Shown here piece by piece: positions 43,575-56,702 of a stretch of 64,000 nt of DNA. Source of the DNA: Candidatus Dactylopiibacterium sp. GTDB taxonomy: Bacteria > Pseudomonadota > Gammaproteobacteria > Burkholderiales > Rhodocyclaceae. The position numbers and the translations under genes are program-made. The notes under the pieces were generated by a model. The model was not told the origin of the DNA. It was given only the letters and a program-made list of their open reading frames with translations, and searched no databases. The stretch lies in contig JAVHXQ010000004.1 of the NCBI GenBank assembly GCA_031119555.1, positions 33,168 to 97,167 on the forward strand. Direction: 5' to 3'. The first letter of the stretch is position 1, and every line of letters begins with the position of its first letter.

Positions 43575-44501
43575 ATGAAGGTGTCCGTGATCGGGATGGG
43601 AGCTGTCGGGACGGAAATCGTGGGGTTTCTCGTCAATATGAGCGAGGTGGCGCAGATCGTCGCGGTCGACCGGCTCAAGAGCAAGGCCGAGGCCGAGATC
43701 TGGGATTTCTCCCACACCACGCCTTTCACGCATACCAAGAATCCTTCCCTCGTGGCGGGGGAATATCCCGACACCGCGAACAGCGACATCGTGGTCATCA
43801 CGGCGGGCGCGCAGCTCCAGCAGGGGCAGTCGCGCGACGATCTGGTGCGGGTCAACAGCGCGATCCTGCGGGCGATCATCGCCGACGTGGAGCGTTATTC
43901 GCCCGGTGCGATCGTGATCAATGTGACAAACCCCGTCGACGTGATGACACAGGTGATGCTGCGTGCATCGAGCTACCCGTCGTCGCGGCTCATCTCGGCG
44001 GGCACGCTGATCGACACCGCGCGCTTCCTGCGCATCCTGAGCGACCACGTGGGAATCGATCCGAAGAACATCTACGGCTACATGCTCGGCGACCACGGCG
44101 CGACGGGCTTCATTCCCTGGAGCCTGTGCAAGGTGTGCGGGCTGGACGTGGACAGCTACTGCCGCCTCAATGGCCTGCCGCCGGTCGACCGCGAGGCGAT
44201 CCGCCGTCAGGTGCTGGAGGCGGGGTTCCGCATCTTCGAGCGCAAGGGCAACACCAACCACGGCATCGCGGCCAGCGTGTTCCGGGTGATCCGCGCGATC
44301 ACCGCCAACGAACAGTCCATCCTTCCGCTGGGAGTGCTGCTCGACGGCCAGTTCGGCATCCATGATCTGGTCATGAGCGTGCCCTGCGTGGTCGGGCGCC
44401 CCGGCGTGGAGCGCGTGCTCAACTACGATTTCACGCCCGAGGAGCAGGCCGCGCTGCGCGCCTCCGAAACCCATCTGCGCGAACTGCTGGCGCTGGTCTG
44501 A
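43575..44501 (+). CDS. ldh: L-lactate dehydrogenase family protein
   Basis: MKVSVIGMGAVGTEIVGFLV; VNVTNPVDVMTQVM; GDHGATGFIPWSLCKVCG. Confidence 0.82.
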   Translation: MKVSVIGMGAVGTEIVGFLVNMSEVAQIVAVDRLKSKAEAEIWDFSHTTPFTHTKNPSLVAGEYPDTANSDIVVITAGAQLQQGQSRDDLVRVNSAILRAIIADVERYSPGAIVINVTNPVDVMTQVMLRASSYPSSRLISAGTLIDTARFLRILSDHVGIDPKNIYGYMLGDHGATGFIPWSLCKVCGLDVDSYCRLNGLPPVDREAIRRQVLEAGFRIFERKGNTNHGIAASVFRVIRAITANEQSILPLGVLLDGQFGIHDLVMSVPCVVGRPGVERVLNYDFTPEEQAALRASETHLRELLALV

Positions 44502-44556
44502 CGCGCATGCGCGCCGGCTTCCCGCCCGGCGCGCGAAGCACCGGGCGGGCGCGGCG

Positions 44557-47463
<2,907 letters not shown>

Positions 47464-47501
47464 GTTCGGGGCAGGGGCGGAGGGGAGGGGCGGGCGGCGC
47501 G

Positions 47502-47669
47502 TCAGCGGCCGCGCCGCAGGCGCAGGATGGTGAAGATGAGCCAGATGCCGATCAGCAGGGCCGTCAGCCATTTGCCGCGCGTGAGGATCAGCATGGCGAG
47601 ACTCATGCCCGCCGCCACGAGGGCATGCAGCAGGAGCTCGCCGAACGGATCGCGCGGTGGCCGGGCCAC
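47502..47669 (-). CDS. Small membrane protein (about 55 aa, possible GTG start)
   Basis: [55 protein letters not shown]: two hydrophobic segments between gcvH and gcvP. Confidence 0.45.
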   Translation of the reverse strand: MARPPRDPFGELLLHALVAAGMSLAMLILTRGKWLTALLIGIWLIFTILRLRRGR

Positions 47670-47685
47670 GGACGGGCGCTGGCGA

Positions 47686-48069
47686 TCAGGCCGCGTCGAC
47701 GATCTTGCCGTAGGCTGCCGCGTCGAGCAGGCCGGCAAGGTCGGCCGCGTTGGCCGGCCTGAGCTTGAAAAGCCAGGCGCCGTAGGGGTCGGTGTTGATC
47801 GATTCGGGGGCGTCCACGGCGGCGGTGTTGGCTTCCACGATCTCGCCGGCCACGGGGGCGTAGATGTCGGAGGCGGCCTTCACCGACTCGATCACCGCGA
47901 CTTCTTCTTCGGCCTTCACGCTGCGGCCCGCGGCCGGCAGGTCGAGGAAGACGATGTCGCCGAGCGCGCCCTGGGCGTGGTCGGTGATGCCTATCGTCAG
48001 CGTGCCGTCGGCTTCGGTGCGGATCCACTCGTGGGATTCGGTGTAGCGCAGGTCTGCGGGAATGCTCAT
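47686..48069 (-). CDS. gcvH: Glycine cleavage system H protein
   Basis: [45 protein letters not shown]. Confidence 0.97.
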   Translation of the reverse strand: MSIPADLRYTESHEWIRTEADGTLTIGITDHAQGALGDIVFLDLPAAGRSVKAEEEVAVIESVKAASDIYAPVAGEIVEANTAAVDAPESINTDPYGAWLFKLRPANAADLAGLLDAAAYGKIVDAA

Positions 48070-48175
48070 GGGGGCTCCTGATAGAACGTGAAAGGGTGAG
48101 GTGAAATGATGAGGGGTGCGCGCGCCGGGGGCAAAGCGAAGTCTGCGCGCTTTCGCGGCGGACTTCCGCCTGCGT

Positions 48176-49261
48176 TCAGACGAGAACCTTGCCGCGTCGC
48201 ACGAAGGGCAGCTTCACGATGCGCGCGGGCAGGCGCTTGCCACGCACGTCCACCTCCACCCGGTCGCCCACCACGACGCCGGCGGGCAGGCGGGCGAAAG
48301 CGATGGAAGCGTTGAGGCTGGGGGCGAAGCTGCCGCTGGTGGTTTCGCCTTCCCCCAGGGCCGTGAAAACGCTCATGTGGCTGCGCAATACGCCGCGCCC
48401 TTCGAGCAGCAGGCCCGCGAGCTGGCGGGTGGGGGGCGTGGCCTCGAGTGCGACGCGGCCGATGAAGGGGCGCGCCCGCGAGAAATCGACGGTCCAGGCG
48501 AGGCCGGATTCGAGCGGACTCACGGTTTCGTCCATGTCCTGGCCGTAGAGGTTCATGCCGGCCTCCAGGCGCAGCGTGTCGCGCGCGCCCAGCCCGACGG
48601 GGGCGACGCCCTGCGCCGCGAGCGCCCGCCAGATCGCTTCGGCCTGCGCAGCCGGAAAGATCAGCTCGTAGCCGGCTTCGCCGGTATAGCCCGTGAAGCC
48701 GATCATGATGTCGCCCATGCGCGCGGCCTGGAAATAGCGCAAGCCGGCGGTGGCGGCTGCGCTGCCGGGCAGGGCGGCGTGCACGGCGGCCTGAGCCTGC
48801 GGACCCTGCACGGCGATCAGGGCGAGGTCGCGGCGCGCGGTGAGGGTCACGTTGCCGCCACCGGGCAGGCCGCGCGCGACTTCGCGCATCCACGCGAGAT
48901 CCTTGTCGGCGGTGCCGGCATTGACGACCACGCGGTAATCGTCCGGGGCGAAGAAATACACGATCAGGTCGTCGATGACGCCGCCGTCCGGCCCGAGCAT
49001 GCAGGAGTACAGCGCGCGCCCCGTCTCGGTGAGCTTGGCCACGTCGTTGGCGAGCAGGTGCTCGAGAAAGGCCTGGGCGCCCGCGCCGGTGATGTCGACG
49101 GCCAGCATGTGGGATACGTCGAACATGCCCGCGCGTTCGCGCACGAGGCGATGTTCCTCGAGCTGGGAACCGTAGTGTATGGGCATGTCCCAGCCGGCGA
49201 AGTCGACGATGCGCGCACCGGCGGCGACATGGATGGGGTAGAGCGGAGTCTGCTTGGCCAT
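48176..49261 (-). CDS. gcvT: Aminomethyltransferase
   Basis: [52 protein letters not shown]. Start taken here, not at the upstream ORF extension. Confidence 0.97.
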   Translation of the reverse strand: MAKQTPLYPIHVAAGARIVDFAGWDMPIHYGSQLEEHRLVRERAGMFDVSHMLAVDITGAGAQAFLEHLLANDVAKLTETGRALYSCMLGPDGGVIDDLIVYFFAPDDYRVVVNAGTADKDLAWMREVARGLPGGGNVTLTARRDLALIAVQGPQAQAAVHAALPGSAAATAGLRYFQAARMGDIMIGFTGYTGEAGYELIFPAAQAEAIWRALAAQGVAPVGLGARDTLRLEAGMNLYGQDMDETVSPLESGLAWTVDFSRARPFIGRVALEATPPTRQLAGLLLEGRGVLRSHMSVFTALGEGETTSGSFAPSLNASIAFARLPAGVVVGDRVEVDVRGKRLPARIVKLPFVRRGKVLV

Positions 49262-49293
49262 TCTGGCTCCGTGGCAAATGTGGAGGCGAAAAA

Positions 49294-49330
49294 TGAAAAG
49301 GGCCGTGCCCGCAGCGCGGAACCGGCCCCC
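49294..49330 (-). terminator. Candidate expression-platform terminator of the glycine riboswitch
   Basis: Minus-strand GGGCCG...CGGCCC followed by TTTTCATTTTT, immediately after aptamer 2. Confidence 0.6.
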
Positions 49331-49500
49331 ATCTGTCCTTGGTACCTGAGAGATTGCGCCGGGTGTGGCGCGTGCCCCTTCGGTGGGTGCCCGAACGGCA
49401 CCGCTCTCCAGATTTGCGTTCTCCGTCCGGTCCTTTTGCCTGAGCGTTCCCGGGGGGTTACGCCTTCGGCGGCTGCCGCTTCGCAGCGCTCTCCCGAACG
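49329..49500 (-). ncRNA. Tandem glycine riboswitch upstream of gcvT
   Basis: Minus strand: GGGAGAGCG...CGCCGAAGGCGTAA...GCTCAGGCAAAAGGACCGGACGGAG (aptamer 1), then CTGGAGAGCGG...CACCGAAGGGGCA...CTCTCAGGTACCAAGGACAGA (aptamer 2). Confidence 0.93.
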
Positions 49501-49602
49501 AAGCCGCGAATTTAACCCGGTCGCGTGCCGAACTCAATATGGCACACCGATATTCGCGCCGCTTGCCGCAGCCAGCCGACGCCACGCTGCTAGACTTTGC
49601 GC

Positions 49603-50445
49603 ATGAATGCCATTCTGAACGCGGACCTGCACAGCCACTCCACGATGTCCGACGGCCTGCTCGCGCCGGCCGATCTGGTATGCCGCGCGCATGCCAACGG
49701 CGTGGATCTGCTCGCCCTGACCGATCACGACGAGATCGCCGGGCTGGCCGAGGCACGCGCGGCCGCACAAGGGCTCGGCCTGCGCTTCGTGAATGGCGCC
49801 GAAGTTTCGGTGTCCTGGCAGGACCAGTCCGTGCACATCGTGGCGCTGGGGTTCGATGCCGCCCACGCCGGCCTGCGCGACGGACTCGCGCGCGTGCGCG
49901 GCGGCCGCGATGCGCGCGCCCGGCGCATGAGCGACGCCCTCGCGGCGATAGGCATCCGCGGGGTGTATGAGGGCGCGTTGCGTCACGCCGGCAATCCGGC
50001 GCTGATCTCGCGCGCGCACATTGCGCGCCACCTCGTCGAGATCGGTGTGGCGCGCGACGTGGCGAGCGTGTTCGACCACTACCTCGTGCGGGGCAAACCC
50101 GGTTTTGTCGATCACGAATGGGCCACGCTCGAGGAGGCCGTGGGCTGGATTCACGCTGCGGGCGGGCTGGCGGTGATCGCCCATCCGGGGCGGACCCGTG
50201 TGAGTCGTGCCGGCATGGACCTTCTTTTCGCGCGCTTTCGCGATCTGGGGGGCGATGCGATCGAGGTGGTATCGGGCACGCAATGCGGCCCGCAGGCGCT
50301 GGAGTTCGCGCGCGTGGCGCGCCGCTATGGCTTTCTTGCTTCGCGCGCGTCGGATTTCCACGGCCCCGGCGAGAGCGCGGTGGATGTGGGCCGCGCCGAG
50401 CGCCTGCCCGCCGGGCTTGCGCCGGTCTGGGATCGTTTGGTGTAA
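49603..50445 (+). CDS. PHP-domain phosphoesterase (RNase AM/YciV-like)
   Basis: [46 protein letters not shown]. Confidence 0.92.
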   Translation: MNAILNADLHSHSTMSDGLLAPADLVCRAHANGVDLLALTDHDEIAGLAEARAAAQGLGLRFVNGAEVSVSWQDQSVHIVALGFDAAHAGLRDGLARVRGGRDARARRMSDALAAIGIRGVYEGALRHAGNPALISRAHIARHLVEIGVARDVASVFDHYLVRGKPGFVDHEWATLEEAVGWIHAAGGLAVIAHPGRTRVSRAGMDLLFARFRDLGGDAIEVVSGTQCGPQALEFARVARRYGFLASRASDFHGPGESAVDVGRAERLPAGLAPVWDRLV

Positions 50446-50505
50446 GGTGCGGGCTTTCTTTTGAAGGCCCGGCCGCCGTCTGGCGGGGCCTCACCCGGAT
50501 CGACG

Positions 50506-51129
50506 ATGGCCCAGTATTTCGAGATGCATCCCGTTCAACCCCAGGCGCGGCTGATCCGACAGGCCGCGCAGGTCCTGCGTGAAAGAGGCCTGATCGCACT
50601 GCCGACCGAATGCGCTTACGCGCTCGTGGGCCTGACCGGGGACGCGGACGTGCTGGACCGCATCCGGCGCATCCGCGGGGTGGATGATCGCCACCATTTC
50701 ACGCTGATGTGCCGCGATCTTTCCGAGATCGCCACCTATGCGCGCGTCGACAATGCGCAGTACCGTCTGCTCAAGGCCTGCACGCCCGGCCCCTATACCT
50801 TCATTCTGGAAGCCACCAAGGAACTGCCGCGCCGCGTGCTGCACCCGAAACGCAAGACGATAGGCCTGCGCGTGCCCGAGCATCCGGTCGTCAGCGCGCT
50901 GCTGGCCGAAGCAGGCGAGCCCCTGCTGACTTCCACGCTGATGTTGCCGGGTGATGATCTTCCGCTGACCGAGGCAGACACCATACGCGAGCGCCTGGAG
51001 CGCCAGCTCGACCTCATCATCGACGCCGGCGCGTGCGGGCTCGAAGCCACTACAGTGGTCGACCTCACGTCCGGCGCACCCGAGTTGTTGCGGGCGGGCA
51101 AGGGCGCACTGGAGCCGCTGGGCCTGTAG
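50506..51129 (+). CDS. YciO/Sua5/YrdC-family L-threonylcarbamoyladenylate synthase-type protein
   Basis: [48 protein letters not shown]. Confidence 0.9.
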   Translation: MAQYFEMHPVQPQARLIRQAAQVLRERGLIALPTECAYALVGLTGDADVLDRIRRIRGVDDRHHFTLMCRDLSEIATYARVDNAQYRLLKACTPGPYTFILEATKELPRRVLHPKRKTIGLRVPEHPVVSALLAEAGEPLLTSTLMLPGDDLPLTEADTIRERLERQLDLIIDAGACGLEATTVVDLTSGAPELLRAGKGALEPLGL

Positions 51130-51140
51130 AATCGCCCGTC

Positions 51141-51797
51141 ATGTACACGCTGCTTGTCGATATCGCGATCTGGGCCATTCCGGTCGTGCTGGCCATCACC
51201 CTGCACGAGGCCGCGCATGGTTACGTCGCGCGTCTGTTCGGAGACCCGACCGCCCATCTGGCCGGGCGCATCACGCTCAATCCCGTCAAGCACGTCGATC
51301 CGGTGGGAACCCTGCTCGTGCCGGGCGGCATCGTGCTCATGAACGCGCTCACGGGCGTCGGCTTTCCGCCGTTCGGCTGGGCCAGGCCGGTTCCCGTGGA
51401 TTTCGGCCGCCTGCGCAAGCCCAAGGCCGACATGCTGTGGGTCGCCGCCGCCGGGCCGGCGACGAATCTCGTGCAGGCCATCGCATGGGCCGTGATCCTG
51501 GGAGTGGCGCTGCGCGTGCAGGTCTCGGCCGATTCGCTGTGGCTGGAGATGGCCACGCGCGGCATGATCGTCAATATCGGCCTCATGGTGCTCAACCTGA
51601 TTCCGATTCCGCCGCTCGATGGCGGGCGCATCGCTGTCAGCCTGTTGCCCGTGCGCCAGGCGATCAGCTGGTCGCGGCTCGAGCCCTACGGTTTCTTCAT
51701 CCTGATCGCGCTGCTGTACTTCGGCCTGCTGGACCATCTGTTCCGCTGGGTGGTGCAGCCCATCCTGCGCTTCCTGCTGGCTCTCGCGGGCGTCTGA
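51141..51797 (+). CDS. Site-2 protease family (M50) protein
   Basis: ITLHEAAHGYVARLFGD; NLIPIPPLDGGRI. Confidence 0.93.
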   Translation: MYTLLVDIAIWAIPVVLAITLHEAAHGYVARLFGDPTAHLAGRITLNPVKHVDPVGTLLVPGGIVLMNALTGVGFPPFGWARPVPVDFGRLRKPKADMLWVAAAGPATNLVQAIAWAVILGVALRVQVSADSLWLEMATRGMIVNIGLMVLNLIPIPPLDGGRIAVSLLPVRQAISWSRLEPYGFFILIALLYFGLLDHLFRWVVQPILRFLLALAGV

Positions 51798-51828
51798 GCG
51801 TGGGCCGTCTGAGGCGAGGCCGGGGCGC

Positions 51829-52671
51829 ATGAACGAGACCACCCTTTCCATGCCGCAGGCGCAGGGCACGCTGGTGCTCGCGCGCATCCATGGCGAGCCG
51901 CTCACCGCGCTGCCCTCCGATCTTTATATTCCGCCCGACGCGCTGGAGATCTTTCTCGATACCTTCGAAGGGCCGCTCGATCTCTTGCTGTATCTGATCC
52001 GCCGCGCCAATCTGGATATCCTGGATATTCCGATGGCGCCCCTGACCGAGCAGTATCTGCGCTACGTGGAGGCGATGCGCGCCTCCAATCTCGATCTCGC
52101 GTCCGACTATCTGCTCATGGCCGCGACGCTGCTGGACATCAAGTCGCGCATGCTGCTGCCGCGTCCGCCGCGCGAAAATCCGGCTGATGCCGAGGAGGAT
52201 CCGCGCGCCGAACTCGTGCGTCGGCTCGTCGAATACGAGCGCATCAAGCAGGGTGCGCGCCTGCTCGACGGCATTGCCCGCGTGGAGCGCAATTTCGAGT
52301 GGGTGGCCGTGCAGGTGGCGGAGAAGACCGTCGAACGCCTGCCCGACGTGAGCCTCAACGATCTGCAGGAGGCGTGGCTCACGCTCCTGCGGCGCGCGCG
52401 TCTGAACCGCACCCACCATATCCGGCGTGAAACGCTGTCGGTACGCGAGCACATGAGCGCCATCCTGCGTCGCCTGCGGGAGGGGGACGAGCTGCCGTTC
52501 GAGGCGCTGTTCGACGTCACGCACGGCATTTCCAGCCTGATCGTGGGCTTTCTCGCGGTGCTCGAACTCGTCAAGGAACGACTGGTCAGGATCAGCCAGA
52601 ACGCGCCCATGGAAACGCTTTATGTCCGACTTGCCTACGCCTCTCATGAACCCGTCGAATCCGTTGCCTGA
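51829..52671 (+). CDS. scpA: Segregation and condensation protein A
   Basis: FLDTFEGPLDLLLYLIRRANLDILDIPMAPLTEQYLRYVEAM. Confidence 0.95.
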   Translation: MNETTLSMPQAQGTLVLARIHGEPLTALPSDLYIPPDALEIFLDTFEGPLDLLLYLIRRANLDILDIPMAPLTEQYLRYVEAMRASNLDLASDYLLMAATLLDIKSRMLLPRPPRENPADAEEDPRAELVRRLVEYERIKQGARLLDGIARVERNFEWVAVQVAEKTVERLPDVSLNDLQEAWLTLLRRARLNRTHHIRRETLSVREHMSAILRRLREGDELPFEALFDVTHGISSLIVGFLAVLELVKERLVRISQNAPMETLYVRLAYASHEPVESVA

Positions 52672-53356
52672 CGAACTGCCCGACGAGGTGGCCGGCTTGC
52701 CGCAGGACGCCGGAGAGGCGCCCGACGGCGGGCTCGATCTGGCTTTTGCGCGTCAGGTGCTCGAAGCCGCGCTGCTTTCGGCGAGCGAACCGCTGCCGCT
52801 TGCCACGCTGCGGCGCGTTTTCGAGCCGGACCTCGGCACCCCGCTGTTGCTCCGCCTGCTCGCGGAGCTGCAGCGCGAGTGGACCGGACGCAGCGCGGAG
52901 CTCGTCCGGCTCGCCAGCGGATGGCGCTTCCAGACCCGCGCCGACCTGCAGCCCTGGCTCGACCGTCTCAAGGAAACGCGGGCGCCGCGCTATTCGCGCG
53001 CGGTGCTGGAAACATTGGCGATCATCGTGTATCGTCAGCCCGTCACGCGCGGAGATGTCGAAGACATCCGTGGCGTGGCCGTTTCCAGCCAGATCATCAG
53101 ACTGCTGGAAACCCGAGGCTGGATCGACACGATCGGCCATCGCGACACTCCGGGCCGCCCGGCCCTGTATGCCACCACCCGAAAATTCTTGGATGATCTC
53201 GGTCTGCGCAGCCTGACAGAGCTGCCTCCCTTGGCCGAGCTTGAAGGAGTACTCGATCTTGTCGACACCGCAGAAGGCGCGTCGTCCGCGCCCGCGCAAC
53301 AACAAGAAGAACAGCCCCCTGCGTCGCCCCGCCCCGACGGCGTCCTCGGCGCCTGA
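52622..53356 (+). CDS. scpB: Segregation and condensation protein B (start uncertain)
   Basis: [83 protein letters not shown]. Confidence 0.94.
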   Translation: MSDLPTPLMNPSNPLPDELPDEVAGLPQDAGEAPDGGLDLAFARQVLEAALLSASEPLPLATLRRVFEPDLGTPLLLRLLAELQREWTGRSAELVRLASGWRFQTRADLQPWLDRLKETRAPRYSRAVLETLAIIVYRQPVTRGDVEDIRGVAVSSQIIRLLETRGWIDTIGHRDTPGRPALYATTRKFLDDLGLRSLTELPPLAELEGVLDLVDTAEGASSAPAQQQEEQPPASPRPDGVLGA

Positions 53357-54581
53357 AATCGATTTCGATTCCCCCGACTTCATCGAAGGCGAACACGACG
53401 GCCAGCTTGCCTTCATGGGGCGTCTCGAACAGACGCGCGATCTCGACCTCGGCTTGCCTTCGGGCGCCGGGCGCTGGGGTCGCGGCGGTCCGGGGGCCGG
53501 CGCTTCGAAAGTGGTGGCTCTGCCCGGCGAACGCATTCAGAAAGTGCTCGCCGAAGCGGGCTATGGTTCGCGCCGCGAGATCGAGGAATGGGTGGTTGCC
53601 GGGCGCGTGAGCGTCAACGGCGAGCCGTCCTTCCTGGGGCAGAAGATCGGCCCCGGCGATCGCGTGAAGGTCAATGGCAAGCTCGCGAACCTGCGCTTTG
53701 CCGCCGAGCAGAAAAAGCGCGGGCCGCGCGTGCTGATGTATCACAAGCCCGAGGGCGAGATCGTCTCCAAGGATGATCCCGAGGGCCGGCCCAGCGTGTT
53801 TGATCGTCTGCCCATGATCAACAAGGGCCGCTGGATCGCCATTGGCCGCCTGGACTTCAATACTTCCGGCCTGCTGCTCTTTACCGACAATGGTGAGCTG
53901 GCCAACCGCATGATGCATCCGCGCTACGAGATCGACCGCGAGTACGCCGTGCGTCTGCTCGGCGAACTCACCGACGAGCAGAAGACCGAACTCACGACGG
54001 GCATCACGCTCGATGATGGTCCCGCGAAATTCACGACGCTGTCCGACGAGGGCGGCGAAGGCGCCAATCACTGGTATCGCGTCACGCTTTCCGAAGGGCG
54101 CAACCGCGAAGTGCGGCGCATGTTCGAGGCCATCGGCCTGACGGTCAGCCGCCTGATGCGGGTGCGGTACGGCAAGGTGGATCTGCCGGGGCGTCTCAAG
54201 CGCGGCATGTATGAAGAGATGGCACCCGAGCAGGTGGCCCAGCTGACGGGCAGCCCCGTCGAGCAGCGCCAGCAGCGTCCCGAGGAGAAGCGTCGCGCCC
54301 AGGCCAGCCGCGGTCCGCGCAGCACGCGTCCGCATGCCAAGGAAGCCCCGCCGCGGCCCGAGAAGGCCGATGGAGAGGCCGGCGCGCCGCGTCGCTCCCG
54401 AGGTGCGCGTCGCAAGCCGCGACCGCAGGGCGACGGTGTGGCCGCGCTGGGGGGTGCCGAGCAGAAGCCTTCCGTAAAGCCGGAAAGCGCGACGGGTGAT
54501 AGTCAGCCCGCCGCTCGCAAGCCGCGGCGCCCGCGTGGCCCGCGTCGTGCGAAGCCCGCTGCGGTATCGAACGAGGGGTGA
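53259..54581 (+). CDS. rluB: Ribosomal large subunit pseudouridine synthase B (probable TTG start)
   Basis: [63 protein letters not shown] (53244-53249) 9 nt before TTG 53259. Confidence 0.92.
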   Translation: MSTPQKARRPRPRNNKKNSPLRRPAPTASSAPEIDFDSPDFIEGEHDGQLAFMGRLEQTRDLDLGLPSGAGRWGRGGPGAGASKVVALPGERIQKVLAEAGYGSRREIEEWVVAGRVSVNGEPSFLGQKIGPGDRVKVNGKLANLRFAAEQKKRGPRVLMYHKPEGEIVSKDDPEGRPSVFDRLPMINKGRWIAIGRLDFNTSGLLLFTDNGELANRMMHPRYEIDREYAVRLLGELTDEQKTELTTGITLDDGPAKFTTLSDEGGEGANHWYRVTLSEGRNREVRRMFEAIGLTVSRLMRVRYGKVDLPGRLKRGMYEEMAPEQVAQLTGSPVEQRQQRPEEKRRAQASRGPRSTRPHAKEAPPRPEKADGEAGAPRRSRGARRKPRPQGDGVAALGGAEQKPSVKPESATGDSQPAARKPRRPRGPRRAKPAAVSNEG

Positions 54582-54590
54582 TTCTGTCGG

Positions 54591-54616
54591 GGCCGCGCGA
54601 GAAGCTTCGCGCGGCC
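54591..54616 (+). repeat. Perfect 10-bp stem hairpin after rluB (weak terminator candidate)
   Basis: GGCCGCGCGA-GAAGCT-TCGCGCGGCC followed by GTCTGTTTG. Confidence 0.6.
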
Positions 54617-54754
54617 GTCTGTTTGCGGGCAGGAATTTACGGACGGCCCCGTCTGTGCTATAATCCATCCGTTTTGTTGATTCAGATCAGGCGCTTCTGG
54701 TCTGGTTGCTTTGTCAGATGGGCGTTCCGCCCATTTTTTATTTGTGGCGCCGAA

Positions 54755-55183
54755 ATGGATCTTTTCAGCCTTGTAGAACGCACTCTGGCCGGTATGGGGT
54801 ATGAACTCGTGGATATCGAGCTCTCCCCCGGCGGCCGTCTGCTGCGCATCTATATCGATATCGAGCGCGGTGTGACGGTGGATGACTGCGCGACCGTGAG
54901 TAATCAGCTCCAGCGCGTATTCGAAGTCGAGAACGTCAGTTATGACCGCCTCGAAATCTCCTCGCCGGGCCTTGACCGCCCACTCAAGCGCGAGCAGGAC
55001 TTCGAGCGTTTTGCCGGGCAGGAAGCCCAGATCCGTATCCGCATCCCGATTGGCAATCAGCGTAATTTTGCAGGCGTGCTGGGGGGCGTGCGCGAAGGCG
55101 CCGTGCTGCTGCAGACCGAGAAGGGGGAGCTTGCCTTGCCGCTCGATCAGATCGAGCGCGCGCGCCTGGTTCCGAAATTTTGA
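54755..55183 (+). CDS. rimP: Ribosome maturation factor RimP
   Basis: MDLFSLVERTLAGMGYELVDIELSPGGRLLRIYIDIERGVTVDDCATVSNQ. Confidence 0.95.
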   Translation: MDLFSLVERTLAGMGYELVDIELSPGGRLLRIYIDIERGVTVDDCATVSNQLQRVFEVENVSYDRLEISSPGLDRPLKREQDFERFAGQEAQIRIRIPIGNQRNFAGVLGGVREGAVLLQTEKGELALPLDQIERARLVPKF

Positions 55184-55210
55184 CGTATTCGCTTTCAGGG
55201 GATTGAAACA

Positions 55211-56683
55211 ATGAGCCGCGAGGTTTTGCTGCTTGTGGACGCTCTGGCACGTGAGAAGAACGTGGCCAAGGATATCGTCTTTACCGCGCTGGAAATGGCG
55301 CTGGCTTCTGCCACCAAGAAGCGGATTCACGACGACGCTGACGTGCGCGTGAGCATTGATCGCGATTCGGGGGACTATGAGTCTTTTCGCCGCTGGGTCG
55401 TGCTGCCCGATGCCGAGGTCGAGAATGACGAGGCCCAGATGGGCATCATCGACGCGCGCGAGCAATTCCCCGACATCGAAGTGGGCGAATATGTCGAGGA
55501 ACCGCTTGAGCCTATCGATTTTGGCCGTATTGGCGCGCAGGCCGCCAAGCAGGTGATCCTGCAGAAGATCCGCGACGCCGAACGCGAGCAGATCCTCAAC
55601 GACTTCCTGAACCGGGGCGAGCACCTGGTCACCGGCAGCATCAAGCGCATCGAGCGTGGCAATGCCATCGTCGAGTGCGGTCGCCTCGAAGCCGTGTTGC
55701 CGCGCGACCAGCAGATTCCGAAGGAAAACCTGCGCGTGGGCGATCGCCTGCGCGCTTTCCTGCTGCGCATCGATCGTGGTCAGCGCGGCCCGCAACTGAT
55801 CCTCTCGCGCGCCGCGCCGGAATTCATCACGCGCCTCTTCGAACTCGAAGTGCCCGAAATGGAAGACGGCCTGCTCGAGATCAAGGCCGCCGCGCGCGAC
55901 CCTGGCCTGCGCGCGAAGATCGCCGTCAAGTCGAACGATCCGCGCATCGATCCCATCGGCACCTGCGTGGGCCTGCGAGGCTCGCGCGTGACCGCCGTGC
56001 GCAACGAACTGGGTGGCGAGAACGTGGACATCGTGCTGTGGTCGGCCGAGCCGGCACAGTTCGTGATCAACGCGCTGGCGCCCGCCGAGGCGAGCTCCAT
56101 CGTCGTCGATGAAGAGACGCACACCATGGAAGTCGTTGTCGATGAGAGCAATCTCGCGATGGCGATCGGCCGCGGTGGCCAGAACGTGAAGCTCGCTTCC
56201 GAGCTCACGGGCTGGAACATCAACCTCATGACCGAGCAGGCCGCAGCCGAGAAAACCGAGGCTGAGCAGGCTCAGGTGCGCAACCTCTTCTGCGACAGGC
56301 TGGACGTCGATGAGGAAGTCGCCGACATCCTGATTGCCGAAGGTTTTTCCTCGCTCGAAGAAGTGGCCTATGTGCCGCTCGCCGAAATGCTCGAGATCGA
56401 AGCCTTCGATGAAGACACGGTCAACGAGCTTCGTCAGCGTGCGCGTAACGTGCTGCTGACCGAGGCGATCGTCAATGAGGAGCATCTCGAAGGTGTGGCG
56501 GAAGACATGCTTTCGCTCGAAGGCATGGACAAGGCGCTCGCGGCGAAACTTGCCCAGGGAGGCGTGAAGAGCCGCGATGAGCTGGCCGATCTCGCCGTCG
56601 ACGAGCTGGTTGAACTGGGTGGGCTGGATGAGACCAGTGCCAAGAATCTGATCACCAGGGCGCGTGCGCACTGGTTCGAGTAA
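55211..56683 (+). CDS. nusA: Transcription termination/antitermination protein NusA
   Basis: [38 protein letters not shown]. Confidence 0.97.
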   Translation: MSREVLLLVDALAREKNVAKDIVFTALEMALASATKKRIHDDADVRVSIDRDSGDYESFRRWVVLPDAEVENDEAQMGIIDAREQFPDIEVGEYVEEPLEPIDFGRIGAQAAKQVILQKIRDAEREQILNDFLNRGEHLVTGSIKRIERGNAIVECGRLEAVLPRDQQIPKENLRVGDRLRAFLLRIDRGQRGPQLILSRAAPEFITRLFELEVPEMEDGLLEIKAAARDPGLRAKIAVKSNDPRIDPIGTCVGLRGSRVTAVRNELGGENVDIVLWSAEPAQFVINALAPAEASSIVVDEETHTMEVVVDESNLAMAIGRGGQNVKLASELTGWNINLMTEQAAAEKTEAEQAQVRNLFCDRLDVDEEVADILIAEGFSSLEEVAYVPLAEMLEIEAFDEDTVNELRQRARNVLLTEAIVNEEHLEGVAEDMLSLEGMDKALAAKLAQGGVKSRDELADLAVDELVELGGLDETSAKNLITRARAHWFE

Positions 56684-56702
56684 GCGGGGGGAGAAGTACA
56701 CG

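Noticed and set aside
49262-50599. N-terminal extension of the gcvT ORF (total 807 aa)
   Set aside because: The extension reads through the glycine riboswitch and is arginine-rich nonsense. The true start is [12 protein letters not shown] at 49261.
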